DNA from: Cladopsammia gracilis
Taxonomy: Eukaryota; Cnidaria; Anthozoa; Scleractinia; Dendrophylliidae
Assembly (NCBI GenBank): GCA_022457155.1
Contig: JAJGOT010000010.1
Location: 1,096,001 to 1,160,000 of the forward strand
Reading direction: 5' to 3'
Length of the DNA: 64,000 bases
Part shown: positions 21,471-32,883 of the stretch, piece by piece
Numbering within the stretch: the stretch's first letter is position 1
How the letters are laid out: each line of letters opens with the position of its first letter
Program-made: the position numbers and the translations under genes
Notes under the pieces: generated by a model
Databases searched by the model: none
What the model saw: the letters and a program-made list of their open reading frames with translations, nothing else
What the model was told of the DNA's origin: nothing

Positions 21471-21558
21471 ATGGCTTCCGCAACACCAAGAAACACCCCC
21501 ATTATTGGATCTATTCTAAAGGAAGTGGAATTAAGGGAACATTCGACGTCCGTGGAAA
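21471..21558 (+). CDS. Candidate first coding exon of an unrecognised gene
   Basis: ATG in the context caacaATGg opens a frame starting MASATPRNTPIIGSIL and running 29 codons to a consensus donor (A then GTAAGA), phase 1. The upstream TATA box and the donor are what make it credible. I do not recognise the peptide. No partner exon is identified: the frame after the acceptor at 25115 stops after about 22 codons and is not convincing. An overlapping frame (21374-21562) is equally unrecognised. Confidence 0.35.
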
Positions 21559-21878
21559 GTAAGATCTACGTTTTGCACGGTTTATCTGATAATCTAGGAA
21601 ATCATTTGTTGCCTGCATTGCAGGCGTTTGTTGGTGTGGGTGAATGCCGATTCGTTTTCAGTGTTTGGTCTTTATACTGCCCACCTAAATCCTTGGTTTT
21701 ACTCAACGCTCGTTCGTCCCCCAAGTTTTTTTTTGTTTTTAAACGTTTTATTGACATTCCTCTCATTATTATACATTTGATTAATGAATAAATAAATAGT
21801 GAATCAAAGGGAAATCACATGAAATCATAATTGTTAACATTTGTAAAGTTAGGAGCCGGCTAAGTCATTTAACAAATA
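21559..21878 (+). other. Intergenic or intron, nothing recognisable
   Basis: AT-rich, no exon seen. Confidence 0.5.
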
Positions 21879-22025
21879 GATTCCATTTGGCCGTGTGTCT
21901 GTTCAGTTCTAGATCACAGATGACGTCAAAATGTGGTAAGAACAAACGAGTGTCACTGATGTTCTTACCACATTTTGACTTTTTCTGTAATCTATAACTG
22001 AACAGACACACCGCGAAATGGAATC
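21879..22025. mobile_element. Fold-back MITE
   Basis: agattccatttggccgtgtg pairs with its complement ending at 22025. Both arms contain ctgttcag and a gttcttaccacattttga / tcaaaatgtggtaagaac palindrome. Confidence 0.85.
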
Positions 22026-25000
22026 TTTGTTTTATACAATGAACAGAAAAGTAAAAAGAGTAAAATTACGAACTTGACTCGTAGCGCTCGACTGTTTGAA
22101 GATTGGTTCCAGTTTAGGTATTTTTTAAGTCCCCAAGAACACTTCGTCTTGGTTCCTTCTTTTTCTTGCTCGTAAACAGGTCCTGCTAAACATTTTTCGA
22201 GGCTTTCACTTGCTCAATCCAGAAAAATCTCAAACATTTTCAAAACTGTGCACCATGTTGGACAAAACAAGGCAAACAATTTTTCTATGACGTCAGCCGT
22301 GCGTCTGTTCTCTGATAGATCATGGGCAACGACCAATCACAAAGCGCGTAGTATTTAGTTCATTGTATAATTGTGGTTGACGTTAGTAAAAAAAAGATGC
22401 ACGGTTGCAGAGAAAACGTGTCCTCTCTGTTTGGATATTTGTTGATACTGCGAGGAGAAGTTTGATACCAATCACTATTGGGGCGTAATGGTCGTATCAA
22501 GAAATGGTCTATTGTACCGGGTCAAATTCGCACATTAAGATTTAAACAATGGGTCTTTTGTTTTAAGTGACACTGCCGAAACCACGCCGAAAAGTTCGTG
22601 CATGATCGCAAAATCTTCGACTTGACAACCTGAGCGCGTGCATCTTTCCGAAATAGACTCATAAAACTGGTTCGGTCTAAGATTTTCGTTTTCATTTCGG
22701 TAGAATGTGCGCTCATACAAGCGCACTTTAGCGCAAAGGTGTGACTTTTAGGGAGGTGTTATTTTTTTTGCTTCAAAACGCCATGTGCATTCATGAATAA
22801 AGATAAAAACACATATTTACATAAACAATTATTTTCCGCGCCGTAAGATTTAAATGCTTTCACCTCGGAACTAAAAGCCGTAGTAAAACAAAAATCCAAA
22901 ATAAAATGAGTTGAGTACATTGCTAGTTTGTTATCCGATGAAAGTAGCTGCCGTTAGCCTCGCAAAATAGACTTTCAGGCACGAGGAATAAAGCAACACG
23001 TTCACGTAACAACTGTTTGCGCGGCTACAAGATTTGAATGATTTATAAATGAGAACGAAGCTCGTTTAATTTAAACCTTAAGAACGTAACCAATGTGTTG
23101 TTGTCAGAGGAATTTTTATGCCTCGCTGTTGTTAGTTTGTCGTGTCAGTTATAGCTCTGTACCTCCCTCACGGGGGAACTTGCCACTTAGCTCGGTTCCG
23201 CCGAAGATTCATCGGAAATTTTGAATTTCCCTCGCTTGTTATAAGCCATTGTTTCACCGTTGATCGTTTTTGCCCTTACATGGACAAAAACGATCAAGAA
23301 TACAATAGCTATTGTTGTCGAATTTGACCCGCTTTTCTTGATACGGTCGGGGTTAAATAATTACAAAAAATATAATATAAAGGTGGATGTTTCAGTTACA
23401 TTTGAAATTTGCAGTCGAGCCTACATGTGCGAACTCCTCTCGTAAGCGACCCTTTTCCAAAATACCAAATTTCTTCCAATCACAATCAAGAGACTGGAGC
23501 GAGCGAACGAGCCGAAGGGAAACTGGGGGAGAGGCCGGAGGAAAAGGGACTGCACTCCCTTCTGTAATCATCATCATCATATCCTTTTCCTCTCTTCTGT
23601 AATGGTGCGTTCGAATTCCCCGCCGTACCAGAGACGGAAAACTCCTATTACCTGTCCCGCCTTTCCCGCCTCTTCCCCAGAGCCCTCTCGGTTCACATTA
23701 CTTTCGCTCGCTTGCCGCTCGGATCGCCGATCGCGTATTTGCTCACCCGCTCGACTATCCACAGAGGGACTGCTAGCAGTCTAGTTAGGAGGACAAAGTG
23801 CCTGTTCGTATCACTTCAATACACTGTTTTAGGTTGCCGTTCCGTTACTTTCAGTTATGCCTTTAGTCGTGTAATGTCCTGCATACGAGAACGTCTTAAG
23901 ATTACAGAAAATATAAATCATCTAGATAGGATCAATTCTAAACCCCTGGTTCTAAGTATTTAGTTCTGACAAGCTTGCATGAATTATTCTTTTTTAAATA
24001 ATATCTATTTAGCAGCAATGATAACTAGGAAACAAATAACGAAAAGGGGACTAAATTAAAAACTGAGTAAAAAGGCGCTTTTATTTAAAGCTATCATTGT
24101 CTCGAAGCTTTTCATTTGCATGATCAGATCATTCAGTTTTTTAGTGAATCGATGCAGTAATTGTATGAAAAGTAACCTGATCAACTGTGTAGCATGACAT
24201 TTTTGCGGGGTTTAATTTTGCGTATTGTGAATTTTTCGTATACGGAAAACACATTTTTGCGATTCGGAATGACTGATGGTTTCTGTTTGTAACTAATTTT
24301 TGCGAATTCTAATTTGAGCAGAAACATAACTTTTTATTGCTTGTCGAGTTGCGGTTTTATACAAAAAAGATTTTTTTTCCTGACAGTACGCAATACGGTA
24401 CTGTCCTAAAGTGACTGACGTAAGAAAAAAAACAAACAAAAGACACACACCCGCCTTTAAAAGTTCTAATTAGTCCAATATCACCGGTTTCTATAAAACA
24501 ACTTTGTATTACAAAAGCAGAGTCGGTTATTTCAATGAAGGGAGTAAATTTTTCAGGGAAAATTTTGCGATGGTTTTGTTCTGCGGGATCCTTTTTTTGC
24601 GGATCGAGGGCCATATCGCAAAAATCTCAAAAAATATATATATATGTCCCGCAAAACATTTAATCAGCTACAGGGTAATGGATCTAATCAAAGGGGGGTT
24701 CTGGTAGCTCAAACAATGTGCCAGCTGTTGTTAAAAACGGAGCAATATTTTTCGATTGAACAGCAGGCAAACCTTACCATGTCTACCATTTGTGGCTAAC
24801 GAACCAGTTTGTCTGGAATATTCGGACCGAACAATATTAATTGAAAAAAATAATGTCCACCTTCAAATATCCATATTCAGTAATATGTCGGCTGATCCAT
24901 TTGATTTCAAATGTTTTTGAATTTCTCAACTTAAGTACTTTTGTCACTACAGAATTAAAAATAAAACAACCGATATACTCGGCTTTATGGGCCAGCTGGC

Positions 25001-25635
25001 GTAAAAAAATATGCAAAATAATGCATTATTTTCTGTAATTTGTGCGCTCCCGTCAAAAACTACCACAAATGAGAGAATCAGACAACTTTTCATTCAGTTT
25101 TTTGCCATTTTGCAGGGCACCCAAGGACTTGTTTCACCAACGGCTGTTCGGGATACAGCCCTCAGATTTTAAATTACAATTAGATGAAAAGTTAAGGTTG
25201 TCAAACCTAAACTGATGTTTTCTGACCCAATAAAAATTACGCCTGCCGTTTTCGAGTGAATAAAAAGGGTCATTTTTGGTTCCCAAAAAGTCCAGCTAAA
25301 AATCTTGCGCCGCAAATAGTTCCCTTAAAAAATTCTTCGTAATCATACTTGAGCCAACTTTTTCGGAAAAAAAGGATTTTGTTCCCGAGGAATACTTTCG
25401 GTCTGTTGAATTTTCAGCTAAGGCAGATCGAAAATTGGTAGCCGATGCAAATGTCCCTTAGCTTGAAATAGCATCGAATCATCAAACGAAACAGAAACGA
25501 TGACTTTGTAAAGCCTTTCAGTGGTGAACTTGGCTCGTTGGTGCCCTTGTATCACCCATCAATGTAATAACAACCATTAATAAATCACATGAAAAAATTA
25601 CTAAATTCTGATTGGCTAAGAGCAGTGCAGTTCAA
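22026..25635 (+). other. 3.6 kb without a recognisable gene
   Basis: Frames on both strands are short and show no domain. 23500-23790 is G+C-richer, with imperfect short repeats (gtctgtaatc and cctcttctgtaatg). 24200-24660 repeats tttttgcg motifs. No exon can be supported. Confidence 0.5.
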
Positions 25636-25697
25636 GTGTAACACCAGTGCAAAACGTGTAACACCGGTGCAAAAAGTGTAACACCAGTGCAAATTAC
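25636..25697. repeat. ~22-bp tandem repeat, three units
   Basis: Units of gtgtaacaccagtgcaaaa, immediately before a long A-rich run. Confidence 0.85.
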
Positions 25698-25833
25698 AAA
25701 TCGAAAGAAAATTTTTTTTCTTTTATTTTGCCAAAAAATGAATGAAAAAAAATTTCCAAAAAAATATTTTTGCAAAAAAAAAAAAAAAAATTTCCAAACA
25801 AAAATGGATGCAAATTTTTTCACGTTTTTTTCG

Positions 25834-25961
25834 TTCAATTTGGGATTAATTTGCACTTGTGAGTTTTTTCAAAAAGCTCGAACTGCACTCGCCGAAGCGG
25901 CTCGTGCAATTTTGAGCTTTTTGAAAAACTCACTCGTGCAAATTAATCCCAAATTGAACTC
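25834..25961. mobile_element. Fold-back element
   Basis: ttcaatttgggattaatttg recurs inverted, ending at 25961; inside, gagttttttcaaaaagctc pairs with gagctttttgaaaaactc. Confidence 0.88.
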
Positions 25962-25994
25962 GAAACCGTATGATGATTACCTATACAAATGTAA

Positions 25995-26172
25995 TACTCG
26001 CCATAACTAATAAAAATCAACCATAAATGTAATAAGGATCAAGCATAAATGTAATAAGGATCAACCATAAATGTAATAAATGACTAACCATAAATGTAAT
26101 ACATTTTTAACCATAAATGAAATAATCTGACTCACCATAAATGAAATACATTTTAACCATAAATGTAATAAA
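25995..26172. repeat. ~22-bp tandem repeat (accataaatgtaata)
   Basis: Seven or eight degenerate units sharing accataaatgtaataa with variable spacers. Confidence 0.85.
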
Positions 26173-27564
26173 CTGGCTAATACTATCAAATGGAGTTTGA
26201 AACTATTTTAAGTGGTTACTTAATGTCTTGAAATAGAGGCTCCACGTTGTAACGAAAAGTCAACCGCATTTGAATCATTATGTAGCGAGCTTCCAACTGC
26301 CAATACCAACTGCAGTCAATTATGAAAATCCGCTTAACAACTTCATGGTCACTTAACATATTTTTGGTATTGCATGGCACGTCTGTCACTTCTGGAAAGC
26401 CTCAGATGAACGTAAATGAGAATTCTTTTTGTACAGTTTTCAACAATTGAACAAGTTCCGTTTTAGGAGTTTCTTCTCAGCAAGCAAAGCGTCCCACTCT
26501 CAACACCTAGAAGGTTTGAAAATACAGTATTACTATTCTTATATGTACATAGCAAAGAGTAGGGGCCGTAGACCCCGGTGGTGTGGTCAACCTTGCGGGG
26601 TTGTGGGACTGGAAGGGGTGGCACCTCGCATGGGACCTGAGTCCCGTTCGTGCCTTTCCCTCTGGTCTGTATGAGTCCAGAAAAGTTGGATAGATTAGAT
26701 TAGAACCGTTATCCGGCGTTTAATGATACTTAAGCGGTTTGAAACTGACGAAGGAAGACCGTGATACTCACAACCTCAGTGCTTTCAACTCAATGACAAG
26801 GGAGAGCAATCTTGAAATATTGACATTTGTCCAAAATCATACGCCTCAATACTTTAGGAATATCAGATGACTTGATATCCCTTGTTACAAAAACTGTGTC
26901 CGAGTTATTTTTTATTTCTTTCAGTTTCTCCTAAAATTACCAAATTTATAGTCGTAAATTCCTCAAGCCTACGAGACTAACGCCGTTAACACTAATCCAC
27001 GAGTTTTTGGCAGGTGTTAACTAACTCTATATAGTAAGAAAATTGAAAATCCACAACCAGGATTCATAATAATTAAAAAGTGAAAGAAAACGTTCTCTGG
27101 TTAAATAAACATTGACTTTCACACGTTTAATTTTTTTAATTTTTTACATTCTTTCGCTTTTATTAGTTTCTTTCACTTTTTTAATTATGTATTCGCATTC
27201 GCTTTCTTCACTTTTTCTGTCCGTTGAAGACATCAGGACGGTTGTCGAAAGCTATAGTTGTAGTTATTACTATAGTTGGTTATAGTTATAGTTTTCCTAT
27301 AGCTTATAGTTATAGTGTTGAAAATAAATTTACTTTGCAAAATTGACTTTATTGCAAAAGACATCAAAATTTAACACAGGGCAAGTTATTGTTCAAAGCA
27401 TTAACACGTTCTAACTCTTTCTCGACCGTCACAATACACTTGGAGTTTTAGGACTAATTGTTTGGCTCAAGAAATTAAATTTCTTATAACAAAACTGATG
27501 TTGGCTCAGTTAGAAGTAATTTAAAATGAGTGTTAAACGTCAGAATTCCTACCGCTAATTTTTC
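26173..27564 (+). other. Intergenic, minor repeats only
   Basis: 26560-26700 is G+C-rich and ends in a gatagattagattag run, possibly a retroelement tail. 27248-27320 repeats tatagt. No gene seen. Confidence 0.45.
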
Positions 27565-27712
27565 GTCTTTCTTTAACCCTTTGACTCCCAGAGTCAATTA
27601 TGAAGACATGTAATGTAATTCTAACTTTTGAGTCTGTGGACGAAATCCTATGGTGTGACCATTCAAATGAAACCTCTTCGGCAGTCCTTTTGCATGGTAC
27701 CATTTGTTTTTC
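27565..27712 (-). repeat. Solitary copy of the 88-bp repeat family
   Basis: Reverse orientation: starts ttaaccctttgactcccaga and contains ccatttgttt and gaaacctcttcggcag. Same end block as at 2375 and 13245. Confidence 0.75.
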
Positions 27713-28009
27713 AATATTTCTCAAACTGGAATTTGGGATCTTGTTGAATTTTGATATTTGGCACTCTTGGGTGTTAAAAGTCAATATGATAACCAGCCGC
27801 GTCAAGAGAAAATTACGATTGTGTAAATTATTAAAATATTAAGTATTTAAGGGTGTGCGTACTCGGAAAAAACCAGTGACAACGGCAAGAGAAGCGAAGG
27901 CATCAGTACTGCGCTATTTCCGTCATTAAGTGAGAATTATATTCAGGAGTGGTAGACCACTAAGTTGGTAGGTGAAGCCTTATTTCAAGTCATGTTCCAG
28001 TCTGAACTA

Positions 28010-28820
28010 TAGATATTTTTTCTGTATACGCCTTAGCCGAAAACTAAACAAGACCTTACAAATGATTACCATTAGTCGGGAGAACTAATATGGCATGCCT
28101 CAATATATATCAAGACTTTACTGAGGCTCTTTTGTTGAGAAGTAAATGTAAAAAAAGGATGCAAGGGACAAGAATGATTTAAATCTTAAAAGGATTTAGT
28201 GTCTTCGGTACTTTTCGGGGAAGAAATATGTTGTTGCAATTTTACGCTTGCATTTAACCATCTAACTGATTTGTGAAAAATGTTGTAAGTTTTTTTTTCA
28301 TGATCAGTCTTTATTTTTCTTACAAGTAGATATAGCTAGATATATTTCTGTATGTCCTGGTCGAAAACTAAAAGAAGCCTCGCTATCTGTCGGTGAAGGA
28401 ATATAATTTTGCGATTTCGCCTCAGGTATTTGGTCACCTAATCAAGTGAGACAAAACATTGAAGGTTTTTTTTTATGACCATTGAAAGTATTTTCCGTAG
28501 GACGCAGTCGGAAACTCAAAGGATTAACTTCTATGCTATTGCACTGTCAGTCAACAAATCATTGTCGCGACTTGACCTCTGGTGTGTGAAAAAAATAGTT
28601 TCATTTTAAATTCTCTGACCGTTCCGTTTATTTCTGTATGCCGTAGTCGAAAACTCAAATAGGACAAAATACTTAAGCTAGACTTTAATTCTATGTTATT
28701 TCAGTCGAGGAAAAATCAGTGTTACCACGATTCTGGCTCGGTATTATTTAACCACCAGGTATGTAAATGTATTTCTGTGCGCCTAAGTCGAAAACTCAAA
28801 TAGAGCAAGAGTACATCATA
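28010..28820. repeat. Degenerate ~141-bp tandem repeat
   Basis: A core resembling tatttctgtatgccgtagtc followed by gaaaactcaaatag recurs near 28017, 28347, 28489, 28630 and 28770. The last three intervals are about 141 bp. A possible worn unit lies near 28190. Confidence 0.65.
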
Positions 28821-28939
28821 AGGCCGCCTTGTAAACACATTTTCAATCCCGTATATAACAACCTGGTACAATTTTCTCTTGCCTGCATGTATTATGAAAA
28901 AGTATTTCTTAATCACCAATTCACCGAGTTTTATTTTTT

Positions 28940-29394
28940 GACAGGCGGTCAACTGCCATTCTTGTAGAATTTTGACTTTTTTAGCCGCTATCTTGTCTCT
29001 ATTATGTCTTTGCTTTCACACAGATTTTGCTGTGTTTTGGTCAAAATACATTAAATATATGACAAAGTACCTTTGCTCAAACATAAAAATGGCTTTTAGA
29101 ACACCAAGAAGATAATATCAAATGATTTCTTCAAGGAAGAACAAATCATAATAAGTTTTTCTGCGATTTTTCCACGACTGTCGTGACGAACTTGAAAAAA
29201 TTGGCCAATTTTTTCAAGTTGCAATCCATTTGCATCCTGGCCATCCGCAGCCAAAGATAACGAATACTAGTTTCTGTGCACTGGTAGAGTATTTGTTAAC
29301 AAAACTGGACCATTATTATAAGGTTTCCATTGAAACAAATATGTTTTTTGGCTTTTCAAAGTGATGCTAAAAATAGGTGACAGTGTCCCTTTAA
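28940..29394. mobile_element. TTAA-flanked MITE family, copy c (chimeric)
   Basis: The right end CAGTGTCCCT then TTAA at 29391-29394 is clear, and 29020-29390 is copy b reversed. 28940-28995 matches the interior of copies a/d instead. The left terminus is missing. Confidence 0.7.
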
Positions 29395-30478
29395 AGCAAG
29401 CTCCTTGAAATACTCATTAAACTTGATATTTCAGCCGGACACTCCTTTAATATTTATGGAATCACAAATAAAGTGTTTCTTTGATCACAAATCCGATCAT
29501 ACAGTCCAAGGGATTGTACTTTGTTATTACAGAAATTTCTTTATGTCTCTTGGTGGATTACAAGACTCCTGGTTGTGACCATTTGTGTAAATCACGATGG
29601 ACGCATGGTGGGCCAAACTGATAAAAACTCGACATTCTAGTTCGAGAACGTCTGGTTTCCCACGTAGGCTAAACTTTGCTCATTGTGAAAGTGACGAACA
29701 TGTTTTTTTTTTCGCAATTGAATTGCGCTTATACATGCCGCACTTATTAGACTTCTTAGCTAATTTTACTTTGACTACGATTTTATTTTTCGGTGGTTTA
29801 CGTCAATACGTGAGCAAACATGGATCCGTTGTTTAAAAAATATATGTAGGTACAAAAATATGTTTTGGGTTTTCTAATAGTATTCCTTTACACACTTCCG
29901 TCCGGAATCGCCAATGAGTGAAACGTTATGTCTAGGGGAAAGTTTTTGTCACAATTTCAGCACGTATGGTGGCCTATATTGACAGACAGACTACATTTGC
30001 ATTAGAGAACGTATGCTTTTCCACCAGTTTGTTCTCATGACGTACTTAAGTTAATTCTGTAACCTCTTAAACGAGCTGTGTCATGGAAGTTTTTACATTT
30101 TTGGGTCAAAATTGTCCAAAACCTTTGTGAAACACGAAATGCTTATAGAACACCAAGAGGAAATTTATGAAGTGTTTTTTCGAAGGAAGAACAAACCATA
30201 ATCAATTTTTAGGGAATTTTACAAGACACAAGGCGAAGCTGACAAGGCGATAAATAATCTCGTACGCAGATCTCCCACAGTACAGTACAAGCATGGGTGA
30301 GATCTGGGTACGAGAATAGTCAATAAACTGGAAAAAAGTGTTGCAATCGATATCTATTTCTATCTTGACCATCTGCAGCCCAAGACACGTATTTTTTACT
30401 CTTAAAGCAGCTTTCCACTTTGTTCTTCGTAAGTTTACTTCATCTTTTCATCGTTTTTGTTATTGAGACGAGGTACAT
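29395..30478 (+). other. Intergenic with dispersed-repeat fragment
   Basis: 30085-30390 belongs to the dispersed family described at 10637. The frame at 29597-29836 shows no domain. Confidence 0.5.
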
Positions 30479-30630
30479 AGCTACAGCCACTACTGAGCAA
30501 CAACAACAACAACAAACAAACAACAACAACAACAACAAAAATCTTTATTAGTTAGTTATTATAAAGATTTTTGTTGTTGTTGTTGTTGTTTGTTTGTTAT
30601 TGTTGTTGTTGCTCAGTAGTGGCTGTAGCT
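30479..30630. mobile_element. Near-perfect fold-back with (CAA)n/(TTG)n arms
   Basis: agctacagccactactgagc then CAA repeats, a short centre near 30555, then TTG repeats and gctcagtagtggctgtagct. Arms are about 70 bp with almost no mismatch. Confidence 0.93.
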
Positions 30631-32722
30631 AGAGCGAGAGTGTACTGAGCATAAAAAATTCGTACGGACTATAAATGCCAGGGACTTATCATCCCACGAT
30701 TATCAATTACGCTGTCACTACTTTTCTGAATCTATTGACACATTTAATATTAATTTGACCAGAAGAAAAAAGTTAAAAGTTAAAAATAAAAAAAAATAAA
30801 CTATCAATTCTAAGCCGTCGTTAACTATTTCCAGTAATTATTTTTGTCAGTGTCGATCTGTGTTTTCTCTAGAAATATAATGCAACATATATGTGTGCCT
30901 TTGGAAAGAGAAATGGACAGCTCGAGATCCAGTGCGCGACTACCTTATCACTCGCGTGAAGCTAGAATATCAAAGCATCGCAATGAGTTAGATTGTACAT
31001 TTTGTAGACTTTGTAACTACAGATGTTTGCGTGTGACGAGTTAATGGAATGGAATAGAAGCCCTGAGGATATCGACATTTATGAATATTCTGGAAAGGTT
31101 GTTTTTTTAATAGGCCTATTTGTAAAACGATATACTGACATGCTTGATAAATTAAAAATCACTTGATAGTGATCTCAATTGGAACTTTCGAGGTTCATCG
31201 ATATAGGTTAAACATATGTATAGATATATCGAGATCCATCAATTTGAACTGCTGCCAAAAGGGTTCACGTCTTCTTCAAGCTGATTGACTATTTAAATGT
31301 GGTTATCGCCTACTTGAAAGAACCGGGACATAGTTTTTGAGCAGTTTGTTCTAGAATTGAGCATAGATAGAAGCCCATAACTAATACATTTAGTATGCTG
31401 TGCTTTCTAATATGAAAAAGAGCATAGATTTTTTGCCATATATTGGCTAGAAAGGCGGGGGATGCTTTTTAACGGTTACATCGAGAATTGAGTAAGGGAA
31501 ATAAAACATGACTTGGTCTAAAAACGGGTAAGGTACTTATGAAACTAACCACTCACTCCTGCCAATAATTTTAAGGTCTTTTAAAGAGTACCCTGCAACT
31601 CCCTCAAGTTGTTAGATCAGGAGGACAATATGGTTTGTTTAGTCGAGAAAAGGTCTTGTGTTGGGGATATTTTTTTAGCAGTCAAAATATTATTGTTCAC
31701 AATAAGAACAAGTTGAGGTAATAACAGACTCTGAAGAACATTATCGAATGCATGGACACCTGATATCCATTGGGGGTACTTGACGCATGCTTTCCAAAAA
31801 TACGTCATCACAAAGCCTGCTGCCAGTGCTGCAATTTTTGGAATTCGGAGGGGTGACCCCTTTGAAATTAAGGGTGGTAGGGGAACGGTATTAAAATATC
31901 TCATTCTAACTTGAACAGAACAGCATATAAAATGTGTGATTGATACGTTAAATGCCCAGACAGATACAACAATTATCAAGTAAAATCAATGCTACAATAC
32001 ATGCACCTTTACTTATTTACTAGCAGTAATCACAGATCATGGAGACGCGTTCGAAGGAATTTCCGGCGGAAATGAGCCCCTGAAAAAAAAAACTAATAGG
32101 GGGGGGGGGGGGGGGCATTTGGAGGACCGTCTACCAAAAAATCTCAAATTTGTCTCCAACACGAAATTAGGATTGCGTTCTTCGAACGCGACAAATAACA
32201 CTAAAAATCCAAGAAAGAGAAATCAACCAATTCTTGAAAGAGGACAAATTATGGTCTGTTCTAGTTCATGATTTTGGAAACGAAATCGCCGTTCTTGAAA
32301 AAGTTCGTATAACTTTTTTCAAGTTGCAATGAATTTAGGCCCAGACAGTCAATGACTAGAATAATATACCCTGCTGTTTCGTACTTTAAGGGGTTTAACA
32401 ACCACACCCATAGGGGAAAGGAGCAGAACATAAGATGCAACACCCCCCCCCCCCCCCGCCCACATCCCTCGAATTAAATAAAATTCATATTGGTCACGAC
32501 TTAACGGGGTGGTCGAACCACAGAAGGATATAAACTTTTCTTTAATCGATAAAGATTTTCGCCAAAGTTGCCTTCTTTCATCGTAGCTAATTTTGTAAGG
32601 GAGCGCCAGATTTTTTTTTGTGGTTTTTCAACCACTCTGTGACCCACTTAAAATGACAAATTTTCAATTACTGCCGATAACCTTTGACATATTCTTGTCA
32701 AAGTTATCTGGCAGTGGAAGGG
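30631..32722 (+). other. 2.1 kb upstream of the WAP-vWA gene, no gene recognised
   Basis: A 120-codon - strand frame at 31617-31979 has no recognisable domain. A poly-G run lies at 32100-32116 and poly-C at 32441-32457. 32180-32370 is a repeat fragment shared with 38300-38450. Confidence 0.5.
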
Positions 32723-32729
32723 TATATAA
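32723..32729 (+). promoter_or_regulatory. TATA box of the WAP-vWA gene
   Basis: TATATAA about 97 bp upstream of the start codon, leaving room for a short 5' UTR. Confidence 0.65.
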
Positions 32730-32819
32730 TTGATACGATACCTCTTCTGGGTCCACAGAATCCATTTGTTGCAGCTGGAGAAAGATCGAAGACTACGACG
32801 ACTGAAGAGCGAGAAAAAA

Positions 32820-32883
32820 ATGAAAGTGCTTGTCTTTGTTTTAGTGGCTTTCCTTGCTCCGATTGCAGTGCAATGCCGGGCAG
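32820..32883 (+). CDS. WAP-vWA gene exon 1: signal peptide
   Basis: ATG follows an A-rich leader (gagaaaaaaATG). Twenty-one codons of hydrophobic signal ending QCRA, then a phase-1 donor, cag then gtatgt. Confidence 0.9.

Noticed and set aside
25116..25183. Second exon for the candidate gene starting at 21471
   Set aside because: With the required phase the frame stops after about 22 codons; the attractive longer frame needs a different phase.
26560..26700. G+C-rich stretch as a 5S- or tRNA-type RNA gene
   Set aside because: No secondary structure or internal promoter could be matched by eye; at most a retroelement tail.
31617..31979. 120-codon - strand frame
   Set aside because: No recognisable domain, no splice sites or promoter; near-average composition for noncoding DNA here.
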